Shown: positions 1 to 6,582, numbered from the stretch's first letter. The stretch is 6,632 nt of DNA from JBEINZ01 sp040377825 (GCA_040377825.1 JBEINZ010000180.1:1-6632), one strand, 5' to 3'. Translations and numbers: made by a program. Notes: generated by a model not told the origin, from the sequence alone.

Positions 1-795
1 CGTTGCGGCCGGCGCGAGCATGATCCAGGGCGCGCGGGTCAGATACTCGCGGCCGTAGCCGACCATGTTGCCGAGGCTTGTCATCGGTGGCTGAACGCCG
101 AGGCCAAGGAACGACAGGCCTGACTCCAGGAGGATGATTTCCGGGAACACCAGCGTCATCGAGACGATCAGCGTCGAGGCGATATTCGGCAGGATGTGCC
201 GGAAATAGACCCGCGACGGGGTCGCGCCGAGTTGTCGGACCGCGCCGGCGAACCCTTGGGCGCCGGCCGAAATCGCCAAGCCGCGCGCGATGCGGGCGTA
301 GCGCTCCCAGCCGAAAAGGCCCATCAGGCAGATCAGCAGCGGCAGCGAATTGCCAAAGAAGGCGAGCACCGCGAGCGCCATGATCAGGAACGGCATGCTC
401 GCCTGAAAGTCCGCCAGCATCAGCACGAACTGTTCGACGAGCCCACGAAAATGCGCCGCGAGAAAGCCGAGCGTGGTGCCGAATGTGGCGGAGATCAAAG
501 TTGCTCCAAAGGCGATCATCAGCGAGATGCGGATTGACTGAAGGAGCCTCGAGAGCACGTCGCGGCCAAGTTCGTCGGTGCCGAGCCAGTGCACCGGATT
601 GCCCGGCAGCGAAAGCCGGTTCTTCAGGTCCATCCCGGTAAAGGAATAAGGCGCGATCCTATCCGCGAGGATCGCGATCACGACCATTGCCACGAGCCAA
701 AAGATGGCAACCATGACGGAGATCGGCATCCGCGCGCTCTTTGCGGCAGCGACTTTCGGCTTTTGCGAGGTGGCGGGAAGCGCGGCGTCGGCCAT
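1..795 (-). CDS. DppC-type ABC importer permease, partial (C-terminus beyond window edge)
   Basis: This is an inner-membrane permease subunit of a peptide/opine/nickel-class ABC importer, and it pairs with the DppB-type protein encoded just upstream. The reading frame is open for 265 residues and runs off base 1. A short cytoplasmic N-terminus (about 1-25) precedes a first membrane segment at about 26-44. The DppC hallmark GTDELGRDVLSR lies at 72-83, further hydrophobic segments at about 88-110, 128-148, 150-163 and 205-223, and the family-typical GLSFLGLGVQPP at 226-237. The ATPase-coupling loop is at about 182-204 and ends RHILPN. Its usual EAA start reads GAV (184-186), so the glutamate is absent. 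DppC proteins are usually about 280-300 residues, so perhaps 20-35 residues with the last membrane helix are missing. The ATG is one base after the upstream stop and has a good GGAGG 8 nt ahead. Subfamily is certain; substrate unknown. Confidence 0.95.
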   Translation of the reverse strand, partial: MADAALPATSQKPKVAAAKSARMPISVMVAIFWLVAMVVIAILADRIAPYSFTGMDLKNRLSLPGNPVHWLGTDELGRDVLSRLLQSIRISLMIAFGATLISATFGTTLGFLAAHFRGLVEQFVLMLADFQASMPFLIMALAVLAFFGNSLPLLICLMGLFGWERYARIARGLAISAGAQGFAGAVRQLGATPSRVYFRHILPNIASTLIVSMTLVFPEIILLESGLSFLGLGVQPPMTSLGNMVGYGREYLTRAPWIMLAPAAT

Positions 796-796
796 A

Positions 797-1732
797 TCAG
801 TGCCCTCCGGCGCGTGCGCCCGAGCGCAGGCGCGGATCAAAATAGCCGTAGAGGAAATCGACGATCAGGTTCGAGGTGACCATGGTTCCGGCCACAAGCA
901 GCAGGATGCATTGCACGACCGCGAGATCGCGATTGGCGACCGCGACGACCAAGAGCCGGCCGACGCCGGGCCAGGAGAAGACACTTTCCACGACGACCGC
1001 TCCGGCGATCAACGTCCCGACCATGAAGCCGACCATCGTAACCGTCGGGATCGCGGCATTGGGCAGGGCGTGCGCGCGGATCGCGGTTGACCAGGGCACG
1101 CCCTTGGCCAAGGCAGTCCGCATATAGGGCTGGCCGAGCACCTCGATCATGGCGGAGCGCGTAAACCGCGCTAGCAGCGCCGCGCCGCCGATCCCGAGCG
1201 TGATGATCGGCAAGATCGCGTGGCGCCAGCTATCTTGACCGCCGGACGGCCGCCAGCCGAGCTGCACGGAAAACACCAGAACCAGAACGAGCCCAAGCAC
1301 AAAGCTCGGCACGGTGAAGCCCGCGACAGCGGCCGTAATCACCGCGCGGTCGATCGCGCTGCCGCGATGAAGCGCCGCGTAGAGGCCAGCGGGAATGCCG
1401 ATGCCGACTTTAATCAACAGTGCGGGGATGGTCAGGATCAAGGTCGCGGGAATGCGCTCAATCACGAGATCGATCGCCGGGCGGCCGTCGCGCATGGAGC
1501 GGCCCAACTCGCCTTCGGCGATCGCGAGGAAGTAGGCCAGATATTGCTGCCAGATCGGATCATCGAGGCCCCAGGACTTGCGGAACGCCGCGATGGCCTC
1601 GGGCGGCGCTTCCGGCCCCATGATGATCAGCGCCGGATCGCCGGACATGCGCAGCACGACGAACGCGAACGTCACGACCAAGGCGATCGTGATAAGAGCG
1701 CGAAGGATCCGTATCGCGACGAACCGCAGCAT
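797..1732 (-). CDS. DppB-type ABC importer permease
   Basis: This 311-residue inner-membrane permease is of the BPD_transp_1 (DppB/OppB) family and forms the translocation channel with the DppC-type protein. An N-terminal helix at about 9-28 is followed by the family N-domain, with SGDP at 30-33 and WGLDDP at 54-59. Further hydrophobic segments lie at about 97-120, 130-156, 171-190, 230-250 and 273-294. The coupling loop runs from YMRTALAKG (203-211) to HALPNAAIP (221-229), and the protein ends near FDPRLR (298-303). An upstream in-frame ATG at 1780 would add 16 residues. I prefer 1732 because it gives a family-length protein starting MLRF, has GGAGG 7 nt ahead, and overlaps the upstream stop as TAATG. 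In the coupling loop, two arginines usual for the family are replaced (R to L at 208, R to P at 224). The gene is a paralogue of the permease at 5644-6582. Substrate unknown. Confidence 0.96.
   Translation of the reverse strand: MLRFVAIRILRALITIALVVTFAFVVLRMSGDPALIIMGPEAPPEAIAAFRKSWGLDDPIWQQYLAYFLAIAEGELGRSMRDGRPAIDLVIERIPATLILTIPALLIKVGIGIPAGLYAALHRGSAIDRAVITAAVAGFTVPSFVLGLVLVLVFSVQLGWRPSGGQDSWRHAILPIITLGIGGAALLARFTRSAMIEVLGQPYMRTALAKGVPWSTAIRAHALPNAAIPTVTMVGFMVGTLIAGAVVVESVFSWPGVGRLLVVAVANRDLAVVQCILLLVAGTMVTSNLIVDFLYGYFDPRLRSGARAGGH
804..808 (-). promoter_or_regulatory. Ribosome binding site of the DppC-type permease
   Basis: GGAGG on the minus strand, 8 nt before the ATG at 795-793. It lies inside the end of the upstream dppB-like gene. 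It fixes the start of the dppC-like gene, whose ATG follows the TGA stop (799-797) after a single base. Confidence 0.75.
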
Positions 1733-2724
1733 TATGCGGCCTCCGCGATCGAGTTCGAGCCTGGCGAGGCCAGATGGCAAGCGGCGTGGCGGCCGGCGCC
1801 GAGATCAACGAGCGCTGGGGTCTCGCTCTTGCAGCGCGCGATCGCGACGGCGCAGCGCGGGTGGAACGAGCACCCATTAGGCCGGTCCGCCGGGTTAGGT
1901 GGGTCGCCGGTCAGGACGATACGCTCGCCCGCCGGCTTGCCGGGCATCGGCGCGGCGGAAACCAGGGCCTTGGTGTAGGGATGGACCGGCGTCGCGAACA
2001 GATCATCTGCGTCGCCTTCTTCGACGATGCGGCCGAGATACATCACCGCCACGCGCCGGCTCACTTGCCGAACGACGCGCAGGTCGTGGCTGATGAACAG
2101 CATCGTCAGGCCGAGCTCGGCTTGCAGATCGACCAGCTGATTGACGACCTGCGCCTGGATCGAGACGTCGAGCGCGCTGACCGGTTCGTCGCAAACCAGC
2201 AAATCCGGCTTTGTCGCGAGCGCACGTGCAAGAACCGCGCGCTGACGCTGCCCGCCCGATAGCTCGTGCGGATAGCGTCGCCCATGGTCCGCTGAAAGCC
2301 CGACTGATTCCAGGAGCTCCAAAACCCGATCGTCGCGCTCCTTATCTGTCCCGATCCGATGAATATCCATCGGCTCACGGACTTGCGGCGCGATCGCGAG
2401 GCGGCGATCAAGCGCCCCAAGCGGGTCCTGGAAAATCATCTGCATGCGCGCCCGCATCCGTCGCCATTCGGGGCTGCCGATCTCGGGGAAGGACTTGCCA
2501 TCAAACGTGACGGTTCCAGCGTCGAGTGGCTCCATGCCGAGCACGATGCGGCCGGTGGTCGACTTGCCGGATCCGGACTCGCCGACAAGCCCGAGGGTTT
2601 CGCCGCGCGCGATCGTCAGCGTCACGTCGTCGACGGCGCGGACTTCGACCTGTTTGCCGAACACGCCCCGACGCATGCTGTAGCGGCGGCCGATATTGCG
2701 GGCCGTCAGAAGTGGTGCGTTCAT
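1732..2724 (-). CDS. DppF-type ABC importer ATPase (peptide/opine/nickel class)
   Basis: This cytoplasmic ATPase is the second of two that power the importer. The 330 residues match the usual DppF/OppF length. Visible motifs in order: Walker A GESGSGKST (48-56), Q-loop FQDP (Q99), signature LSGGQRQR (155-162), Walker B LLVCDEP (175-181, catalytic E180), D-loop SALD (183-186) and switch histidine H213 in ISHDL. The C-terminal extension is of the oligo_HPY type, with HPY at 248-250 and four cysteines at 285, 291, 298 and 316. In related Opp/Dpp ATPases this cysteine pattern has been linked to an iron-sulfur cluster; that role here is inference. The start at 2724 overlaps the stop of the DppD-type gene as ATGA, and a GGAG lies 11 nt upstream. 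The stop at 1734-1732 overlaps the next ATG by one base. All catalytic residues are intact. Confidence 0.97.
   Translation of the reverse strand: MNAPLLTARNIGRRYSMRRGVFGKQVEVRAVDDVTLTIARGETLGLVGESGSGKSTTGRIVLGMEPLDAGTVTFDGKSFPEIGSPEWRRMRARMQMIFQDPLGALDRRLAIAPQVREPMDIHRIGTDKERDDRVLELLESVGLSADHGRRYPHELSGGQRQRAVLARALATKPDLLVCDEPVSALDVSIQAQVVNQLVDLQAELGLTMLFISHDLRVVRQVSRRVAVMYLGRIVEEGDADDLFATPVHPYTKALVSAAPMPGKPAGERIVLTGDPPNPADRPNGCSFHPRCAVAIARCKSETPALVDLGAGRHAACHLASPGSNSIAEAA
1740..1744 (-). promoter_or_regulatory. Ribosome binding site deciding the DppB-type start
   Basis: GGAGG on the minus strand, 7 nt before the ATG at 1732-1730. It sits within the last codons of the DppF-type ATPase gene. 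It supports this start over the longer in-frame ATG at 1780, and fits termination-reinitiation at the TAATG junction. Confidence 0.75.
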
Positions 2725-3710
2725 GCGTTCACGAGCTCCCGGCCGTTCGGTTCCATCGTCCGGTGCGCGGCAAGAACGCAGGCCATGCGGCGCTCGGCGC
2801 CTATCGTTTCGAGCGGCGGTACCGCCGCGCTGCAGGCCGATGTCGAATGCAGGCAGCGTGGGCTGAACGCGCAGCCGGCGGGCATCGCCTTTGGGTCCGG
2901 TACCGTGCCCGGGATAGCAACGAGGCGACGACGGGGCCCGGCGATGGGGGGAAGTGCCCCGATCAAGCCGCGCGCATAGGGATGCGCGGGGTCGTCGAAG
3001 AGCTGCGCCGCCGGGGCTTCCTCTACGATGCGACCGGCATACATGACGGCCACACGGTCGCAGGTCTGCGACACCACGCCGAGATCGTGGCTGATGAGAA
3101 CGAGCGCCATGCCCATTTCCCGGCGGACCAGCGCGATGAGTTCGAGAATTTGGGCCTGGATGGTGGCGTCGAGCGCGGTGGTCGGTTCGTCCGCGACGAG
3201 GAGGTCCGGTTCGCCGGCAAGCGCCATCGCGATCATGATGCGTTGGTTCTGGCCGCCGGAAAATTCGTGCGGATAGGCCGACAGCCGACGCTCGGCGTCC
3301 GGCATGCCCACGAGATCGAGGAGACGCTTGGCCTCCACATTGATTGAGTAGCCCGACAGACCGCGGTGGAGCGCGAGCGCCTCCCCGATCTGCCGGCGTA
3401 TCGTCAAGACCGGATTGAGCGCGCTCGCCGGATCTTGGAAGATCATGGCGATGCGCCCGCCGCGCACGCGATCGAGTGTTGCTTCCGCTGCGCCAAGGAT
3501 GTCGCGTCCTTCGAGAAGGACACGACCGCTGACGGTCGCCTTTTTCGGCAAGAGACCCAGCGCCGCGAGCCAGGTCACGGACTTGCCGGACCCGGACTCG
3601 CCCACGAGCCCCACGGCCTCCCCGCGACCGACTGTCAGGTCGATCCCATGGAGGACGCCGACCCCATCGAAGGAGACGGCGAGATTTTCGATCGCGACGA
3701 GCGTTTCCAT
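2721..3710 (-). CDS. DppD-type ABC importer ATPase (peptide/opine/nickel class)
   Basis: This cytoplasmic ATPase, 329 residues from METLVAIENL, is the first of the ATPase pair and presumably forms a heterodimer with the DppF-type protein. Motifs: Walker A GESGSGKSV (37-45, with V in the last place as is common in OppD/DppD), Q-loop FQDP (Q92), signature FSGGQNQR (150-157), Walker B LLVADEP (170-176, E175), D-loop TALD (178-181) and H208 in ISHDL. The oligo_HPY tail has HPY at 243-245 and cysteines at 280, 286, 293 and 311, spaced like those of its partner. The frame is open upstream to 4133, but that extension lies antiframe over the binding-protein gene and has no family match, so the ATG at 3710 is chosen. 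It starts only 7 nt after the binding-protein stop and has no clear ribosome binding site, which suggests dependence on upstream translation. It ends in an ATGA overlap with the next gene. Confidence 0.97.
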   Translation of the reverse strand: METLVAIENLAVSFDGVGVLHGIDLTVGRGEAVGLVGESGSGKSVTWLAALGLLPKKATVSGRVLLEGRDILGAAEATLDRVRGGRIAMIFQDPASALNPVLTIRRQIGEALALHRGLSGYSINVEAKRLLDLVGMPDAERRLSAYPHEFSGGQNQRIMIAMALAGEPDLLVADEPTTALDATIQAQILELIALVRREMGMALVLISHDLGVVSQTCDRVAVMYAGRIVEEAPAAQLFDDPAHPYARGLIGALPPIAGPRRRLVAIPGTVPDPKAMPAGCAFSPRCLHSTSACSAAVPPLETIGAERRMACVLAAHRTMEPNGRELVNA

Positions 3711-3717
3711 GGCCGGA

Positions 3718-5355
3718 TCAGAGCGAGAAGTTGCCAGTGCGGAAGTCCATGGCGAAGGCCGGAGCGGTCTTCCACTTAATGGACTTCGGTTTGGCGGTGA
3801 ACGTCGCGTTCTGATGCAGGACCGTGAACGCCGGGTCTTCGCGTTCGCAGATCTCCAACATGCGGCGGAACGCCTTCTTGCGCGCGTCGCGGTCGACCGA
3901 CGTTTCCAGGATCTCGGCCATCTTGTTGGCTTCCGCGTTGGTCCATTCGCCGCTCTGCTGCTGTCCGCCATTCGGTCCGTGCTGGGCGACCAGCGAGGAA
4001 ACCGGATCGTTGAACGGCGCGGAGTTCGACCAATCGCGGATCGCGCGAACGGCGTTCTTTTCCATGATCTGCGTCCAGTTTTCCTTGGTATCGATCTGGA
4101 CGTTGAGGCCGACGGCCTTCCACATCTCGACAAGGACCTGACCGGTCGCGGTCTGGTTGGTGTAATAGTTATTCAGGAGCCGGTAGGGGATCGGATCGCC
4201 CTTGTAACCCGCCTGCTTCAGGAGATCCTGAGCCAGCTTCGGATCGAACTTCGGAACGTCCCAGTCGGCAATGAACATGTCGTCATAGTATTCCCACTGA
4301 AGACCCTTCGGCACGCGGGTGCGGCCGGCCCAGAGGCTTTCCACGATCGCCTGACGATCAATCGAATGGGTGAGCGCGCGGCGCACCAGCGGGTTGGCGA
4401 GTTGCGGATGGTTCTTGTCGAACACGGTCAGGCGATGATTGAGGATCGTTCCGCCCTGAACGTCGAACGGACCGGCCTTCTCGATGCCGGGGATCTGATC
4501 CGGCGGGATGTCGCAGGCGAACTGATATTCGCCGGATAGCAGGCCGTTCACGCGGCTGGCGACCTCAGGGACTTCAGCGAAGCGGATGCGCTTCAGCGGA
4601 GGGCGACCACCCCAATATTCATCGTGCGCCTCAAGGATCAGGTAGGCATCCGGCTTGAACTCGACGATTTTGTAGGGGCCCGTCGTGATCGGCTTGCGCG
4701 CCCAATCCAAGAACGACGCCGCGTCTTCCCAGCCCTTGCGGCTGGCGATATCGGAGCCATAGCGCGAGAGACGGCCTTCAAGCGTGACATCGGGGGTCGC
4801 GTTGTAGAATCGGACCGTATACTTGTCGACGGCATCGACCCGGACCAGATCCGGCCAACGCTGACGTGCGCCGGCGGGCACGTTCGCCGGGAGTTCCTTG
4901 CCCGGGCGCGGCGTGATGTTGACCAGCGGGTTGATGATCGTCGTCCGGTTTTTCGGCTCCGTATTCGCGAACATGCGTTCGCGGGAGAACGAAAAGACGA
5001 CGTCTTCCGCGGTCATTTCCTCGCCATTGTGGAACTTGACGCCCTGACGAAGCTTCAGTTCAACGGTTTGTTCGTCGATGCGGCGCCATTCGGTGGCGAG
5101 CAGCGGAATGCGCTTCAAGCCGCCGAGCCAATCGCGGCCGATCAGGCTTTCCCAAATCGACGAGAAGAAGATGCGCTCGCCGACATTCGAGCCTTCGGTC
5201 AGAACTTCCAGGGTATTGGAGTTCGACACCTTCTGCACAGCGATGGTGATCGACGGGCGGTTGTCGGCTTGAGCGATCGCAAAGCGCGGGAGCACGAGGC
5301 TCCCGGCGGACGCGGCGGCGAGGCCGAGCGCGGTGCGGCGGGTAACTTTGGTCAT
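3718..5355 (-). CDS. Periplasmic solute-binding protein, SBP_bac_5 (DppA/OppA) family
   Basis: This is the extracytoplasmic receptor of the importer, 545 residues, a normal length for the family. The N-terminus (MTKVTRRTALGLAAASAG) has a twin arginine at 6-7, a hydrophobic core, and AQA at 28-30 as a likely signal-peptidase site, so export may be by the Tat route. There is no lipobox cysteine. The mature protein contains the SBP_bac_5 signature region at about 101-123, with KLRQGVKFHNGEEMTAEDV as its core. Other family-typical stretches are TGPYKI, a VRRALTHSIDRQAIV helix and ADWDVPKFDPKLAQDLLKQAGY. The frame extends 18 codons further to 5409, but a GGAG 8 nt before the ATG at 5355 and the Tat-like leader support the shorter start. 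The gene heads the operon beside the divergent promoter region. The ligand cannot be inferred from sequence alone; peptide, opine or another small solute are all possible. Confidence 0.95.
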   Translation of the reverse strand: MTKVTRRTALGLAAASAGSLVLPRFAIAQADNRPSITIAVQKVSNSNTLEVLTEGSNVGERIFFSSIWESLIGRDWLGGLKRIPLLATEWRRIDEQTVELKLRQGVKFHNGEEMTAEDVVFSFSRERMFANTEPKNRTTIINPLVNITPRPGKELPANVPAGARQRWPDLVRVDAVDKYTVRFYNATPDVTLEGRLSRYGSDIASRKGWEDAASFLDWARKPITTGPYKIVEFKPDAYLILEAHDEYWGGRPPLKRIRFAEVPEVASRVNGLLSGEYQFACDIPPDQIPGIEKAGPFDVQGGTILNHRLTVFDKNHPQLANPLVRRALTHSIDRQAIVESLWAGRTRVPKGLQWEYYDDMFIADWDVPKFDPKLAQDLLKQAGYKGDPIPYRLLNNYYTNQTATGQVLVEMWKAVGLNVQIDTKENWTQIMEKNAVRAIRDWSNSAPFNDPVSSLVAQHGPNGGQQQSGEWTNAEANKMAEILETSVDRDARKKAFRRMLEICEREDPAFTVLHQNATFTAKPKSIKWKTAPAFAMDFRTGNFSL

Positions 5356-5363
5356 CGGCGAAA

Positions 5364-5367
5364 CTCC
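5364..5367 (-). promoter_or_regulatory. Ribosome binding site deciding the binding-protein start
   Basis: GGAG on the minus strand, 8 nt before the ATG at 5355-5353. It lies inside the 18-codon upstream extension of the open frame, so it argues that translation begins at MTKVTRR rather than at the ATG at 5409. Confidence 0.7.
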
Positions 5368-5420
5368 GAAGTCGTAGGGGGAGAGGCCTTGTGGGAAGAC
5401 CCGCATCACAACTTGGCGGG

Positions 5421-5434
5421 CGATTAACGATTAA
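5421..5434. repeat. Tandem 7-bp direct repeat (CGATTAA twice)
   Basis: Two perfect, adjacent copies of CGATTAA form a small AT-rich island in GC-rich surroundings. It lies 66-79 bases upstream of the binding-protein start, where a promoter or regulator site would be expected. Next to it (5440-5449) is the palindrome CGTT-AC-AACG. An operator role is inference from position only. Confidence 0.5.
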
Positions 5435-5607
5435 GCGCGCGTTACAACGTTCCGATGACGGTTTAGCGCTCTGTCGCTGCGTATCACGCCGCTGAGTTCA
5501 ATGAGCCGCGTGCTGTGTCATGAGCCTGTCAAGCCATCGGCCTAGCCTTGTCGCGGTTGTCGCAGCTTGCTTTCGCGACTCACGCAAAATCCGAAATCCT
5601 TCAACGA

Positions 5608-5630
5608 CGGTGATGGCCCTCGCGTCACCG
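5608..5630. repeat. Inverted repeat just upstream of the second dppB-like gene
   Basis: CGGTGA (5608-5613) and TCACCG (5625-5630) are perfect inverted copies separated by 11 bases. The element ends 13 bases before the ATG at 5644. It could be an operator half-site pair or a small mRNA hairpin near the ribosome binding region. It is short enough to arise by chance in GC-rich DNA. Confidence 0.35.
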
Positions 5631-5643
5631 CGGACTTCAACTT

Positions 5644-6582
5644 ATGATCGAATTCTTACTTGCTCGGCTCGCGCGGACCGTTCTGACGCTGATCGTTTTG
5701 ATCAGCGTGGTCTTCTTCGCGATTCGGCTGTCCGGGCATCCGATCGACTACATCATGCCGGAGGGCTTGGACGCGGAGGGCCGCGCCGCGATGATCCGCT
5801 ATTGGGGTCTCGATCAGCCCGTGCTCGATCAATTCGTGCTGTTTTGGCGCGCGCTGCTGCAAGGCGAATTCGGACTTGGGCTGGTCGAGCGCCGCCCCGT
5901 TGCCGAAATTTTTTCCGACCGCGTCGTCCGTAGCCTCTCGCTGCTGGTTTCGGTGCTGTTCGTGACGATCACGATCGGTGTGCCGCTCGGCGTGGCTGCG
6001 GCACTCAGACGCGGGTCCATGGTCGGATCGACGATCCTGCTGTCCGCCTTCCTCGGCTATTCGATCCCGAACTTTGTCCTGTCGATTCTACTGCTGCTGA
6101 TCTTCTCCTATTCTCTGCACTGGCTGCCGAGCGCGGGCTCCTCCTCGCTGGCGCATTTCGTAATGCCGACGCTTGCGCTCTCGGCTTTCTTCACCGCATC
6201 GCTCGTTCGCTACACGCGCAACGCCATGCTCGACGTGCTCGGCCAGGATTACATGCGTACGGCCCGCGCCAAGGGCCTTTCCGAGCGCGTCGTGGTGTTC
6301 AAGCACGGCCTGCGCAATGCGTTGATCCCGGTCGTGACGGTGCTCGGATTGCAAATCACGAGCCTCGTCGGCGGCGCGGTCGTCGTCGAAACCGTTTTTG
6401 CGTGGAACGGTGTCGGCGATCTCCTGGTCGCGGCGACGCTAAGGCGCGACTATCCGGTCCTCCAGTTCGGCGTGATGGGGATCGCGGTTGTCGTCGTGAC
6501 CGTCAACTTCTTGATCGATCTGGCTTATTCCGCGATCGATCCGCGCGTGAGGTTGGGCGCGGCGGCGGGAGGCGGGGCATGA
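5644..6582 (+). CDS. DppB-type ABC importer permease, second system
   Basis: This inner-membrane permease of the DppB/OppB (BPD_transp_1) family, 312 residues, is complete. It has a first helix at about 9-28, the N-domain with SGHP (30-33) and YWGLDQP (53-59), then hydrophobic segments at about 98-120, 128-156, 171-189, 229-250 and 272-294. The coupling loop is close to family consensus: YMRTARAKGLSERV at 203-216 and HGLRNALIPV at 221-230. The protein ends near IDPRVR (298-303). It aligns without gaps to the permease at 797-1732 at about 40 % identity by hand count, so the two are paralogues. The ATG at 5644 gives a family-typical N-terminus, but the ribosome binding site is poor (GGA 9 nt upstream). 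The stop overlaps the next gene as ATGA. It is the first gene of a plus-strand operon with no binding protein at its head. Substrate unknown. Confidence 0.96.
   Translation: MIEFLLARLARTVLTLIVLISVVFFAIRLSGHPIDYIMPEGLDAEGRAAMIRYWGLDQPVLDQFVLFWRALLQGEFGLGLVERRPVAEIFSDRVVRSLSLLVSVLFVTITIGVPLGVAAALRRGSMVGSTILLSAFLGYSIPNFVLSILLLLIFSYSLHWLPSAGSSSLAHFVMPTLALSAFFTASLVRYTRNAMLDVLGQDYMRTARAKGLSERVVVFKHGLRNALIPVVTVLGLQITSLVGGAVVVETVFAWNGVGDLLVAATLRRDYPVLQFGVMGIAVVVVTVNFLIDLAYSAIDPRVRLGAAAGGGA
6568..6572 (+). promoter_or_regulatory. Ribosome binding site of the last, partial gene
   Basis: GGAGG 6 nt before the ATG at 6579, inside the final codons of the dppB-like gene. It supports a new gene starting at the ATGA overlap. 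Confidence 0.7.

Larger units (their letters stand above)
5356..5643. promoter_or_regulatory. Shared intergenic region between two divergent importer operons
   Basis: This 288-base stretch separates the start of the binding-protein gene (minus) from the second dppB-like gene (plus), so it must hold the promoters for both operons or the leader of at least one. No convincing protein-coding gene is seen in it. It contains a tandem CGATTAA repeat (5421-5434), a CGTT-AC-AACG palindrome (5440-5449), two ATGAGCC copies 19 bases apart (5501-5507 and 5520-5526), and a 6-bp inverted repeat near the plus-strand start (5608-5630). A TTGACA match lies on the minus strand at 5532-5527 but has no good -10 at 16-18 nt. 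No promoter could be assigned with confidence, and no terminator is expected or seen. Confidence 0.6.

Noticed and set aside
1220..3347. Long plus-strand open frames (1220-1978, 1774-2262, 2359-2979, 2526-3347) opposite the ATPase and permease genes
   Set aside because: All lie antisense to genes with intact ATPase motifs or permease features. The stop-poor frames follow from GC-rich codons of the real genes.
3711..4133. 423-base in-frame extension of the DppD-type ATPase to an ATG at 4133
   Set aside because: It lies out of frame inside the binding-protein gene, is full of arginine and serine, and matches no domain. The ATG at 3710 gives a standard ATPase N-terminus.
3415..5427. Long plus-strand open frames (3415-4539 and 4624-5427) opposite the binding-protein gene
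   Set aside because: They are antisense to a gene with clear family motifs, show no recognisable domain and have arginine/alanine/histidine-rich composition typical of mirror frames in GC-rich DNA.
5504..5532. TTGACA on the minus strand (5532-5527) as a sigma-70 promoter for the binding-protein operon
   Set aside because: The -35 is perfect, but the bases 16-18 nt downstream are GC-rich (GCGGCT) and do not resemble a -10. It may still be used, but I cannot support it as a promoter.
5520..5933. 137-residue plus-strand open frame starting in the intergenic region
   Set aside because: Two thirds of it overlap the second dppB-like gene in another frame, it has no ribosome binding site or domain, and its composition is that of a shadow frame.
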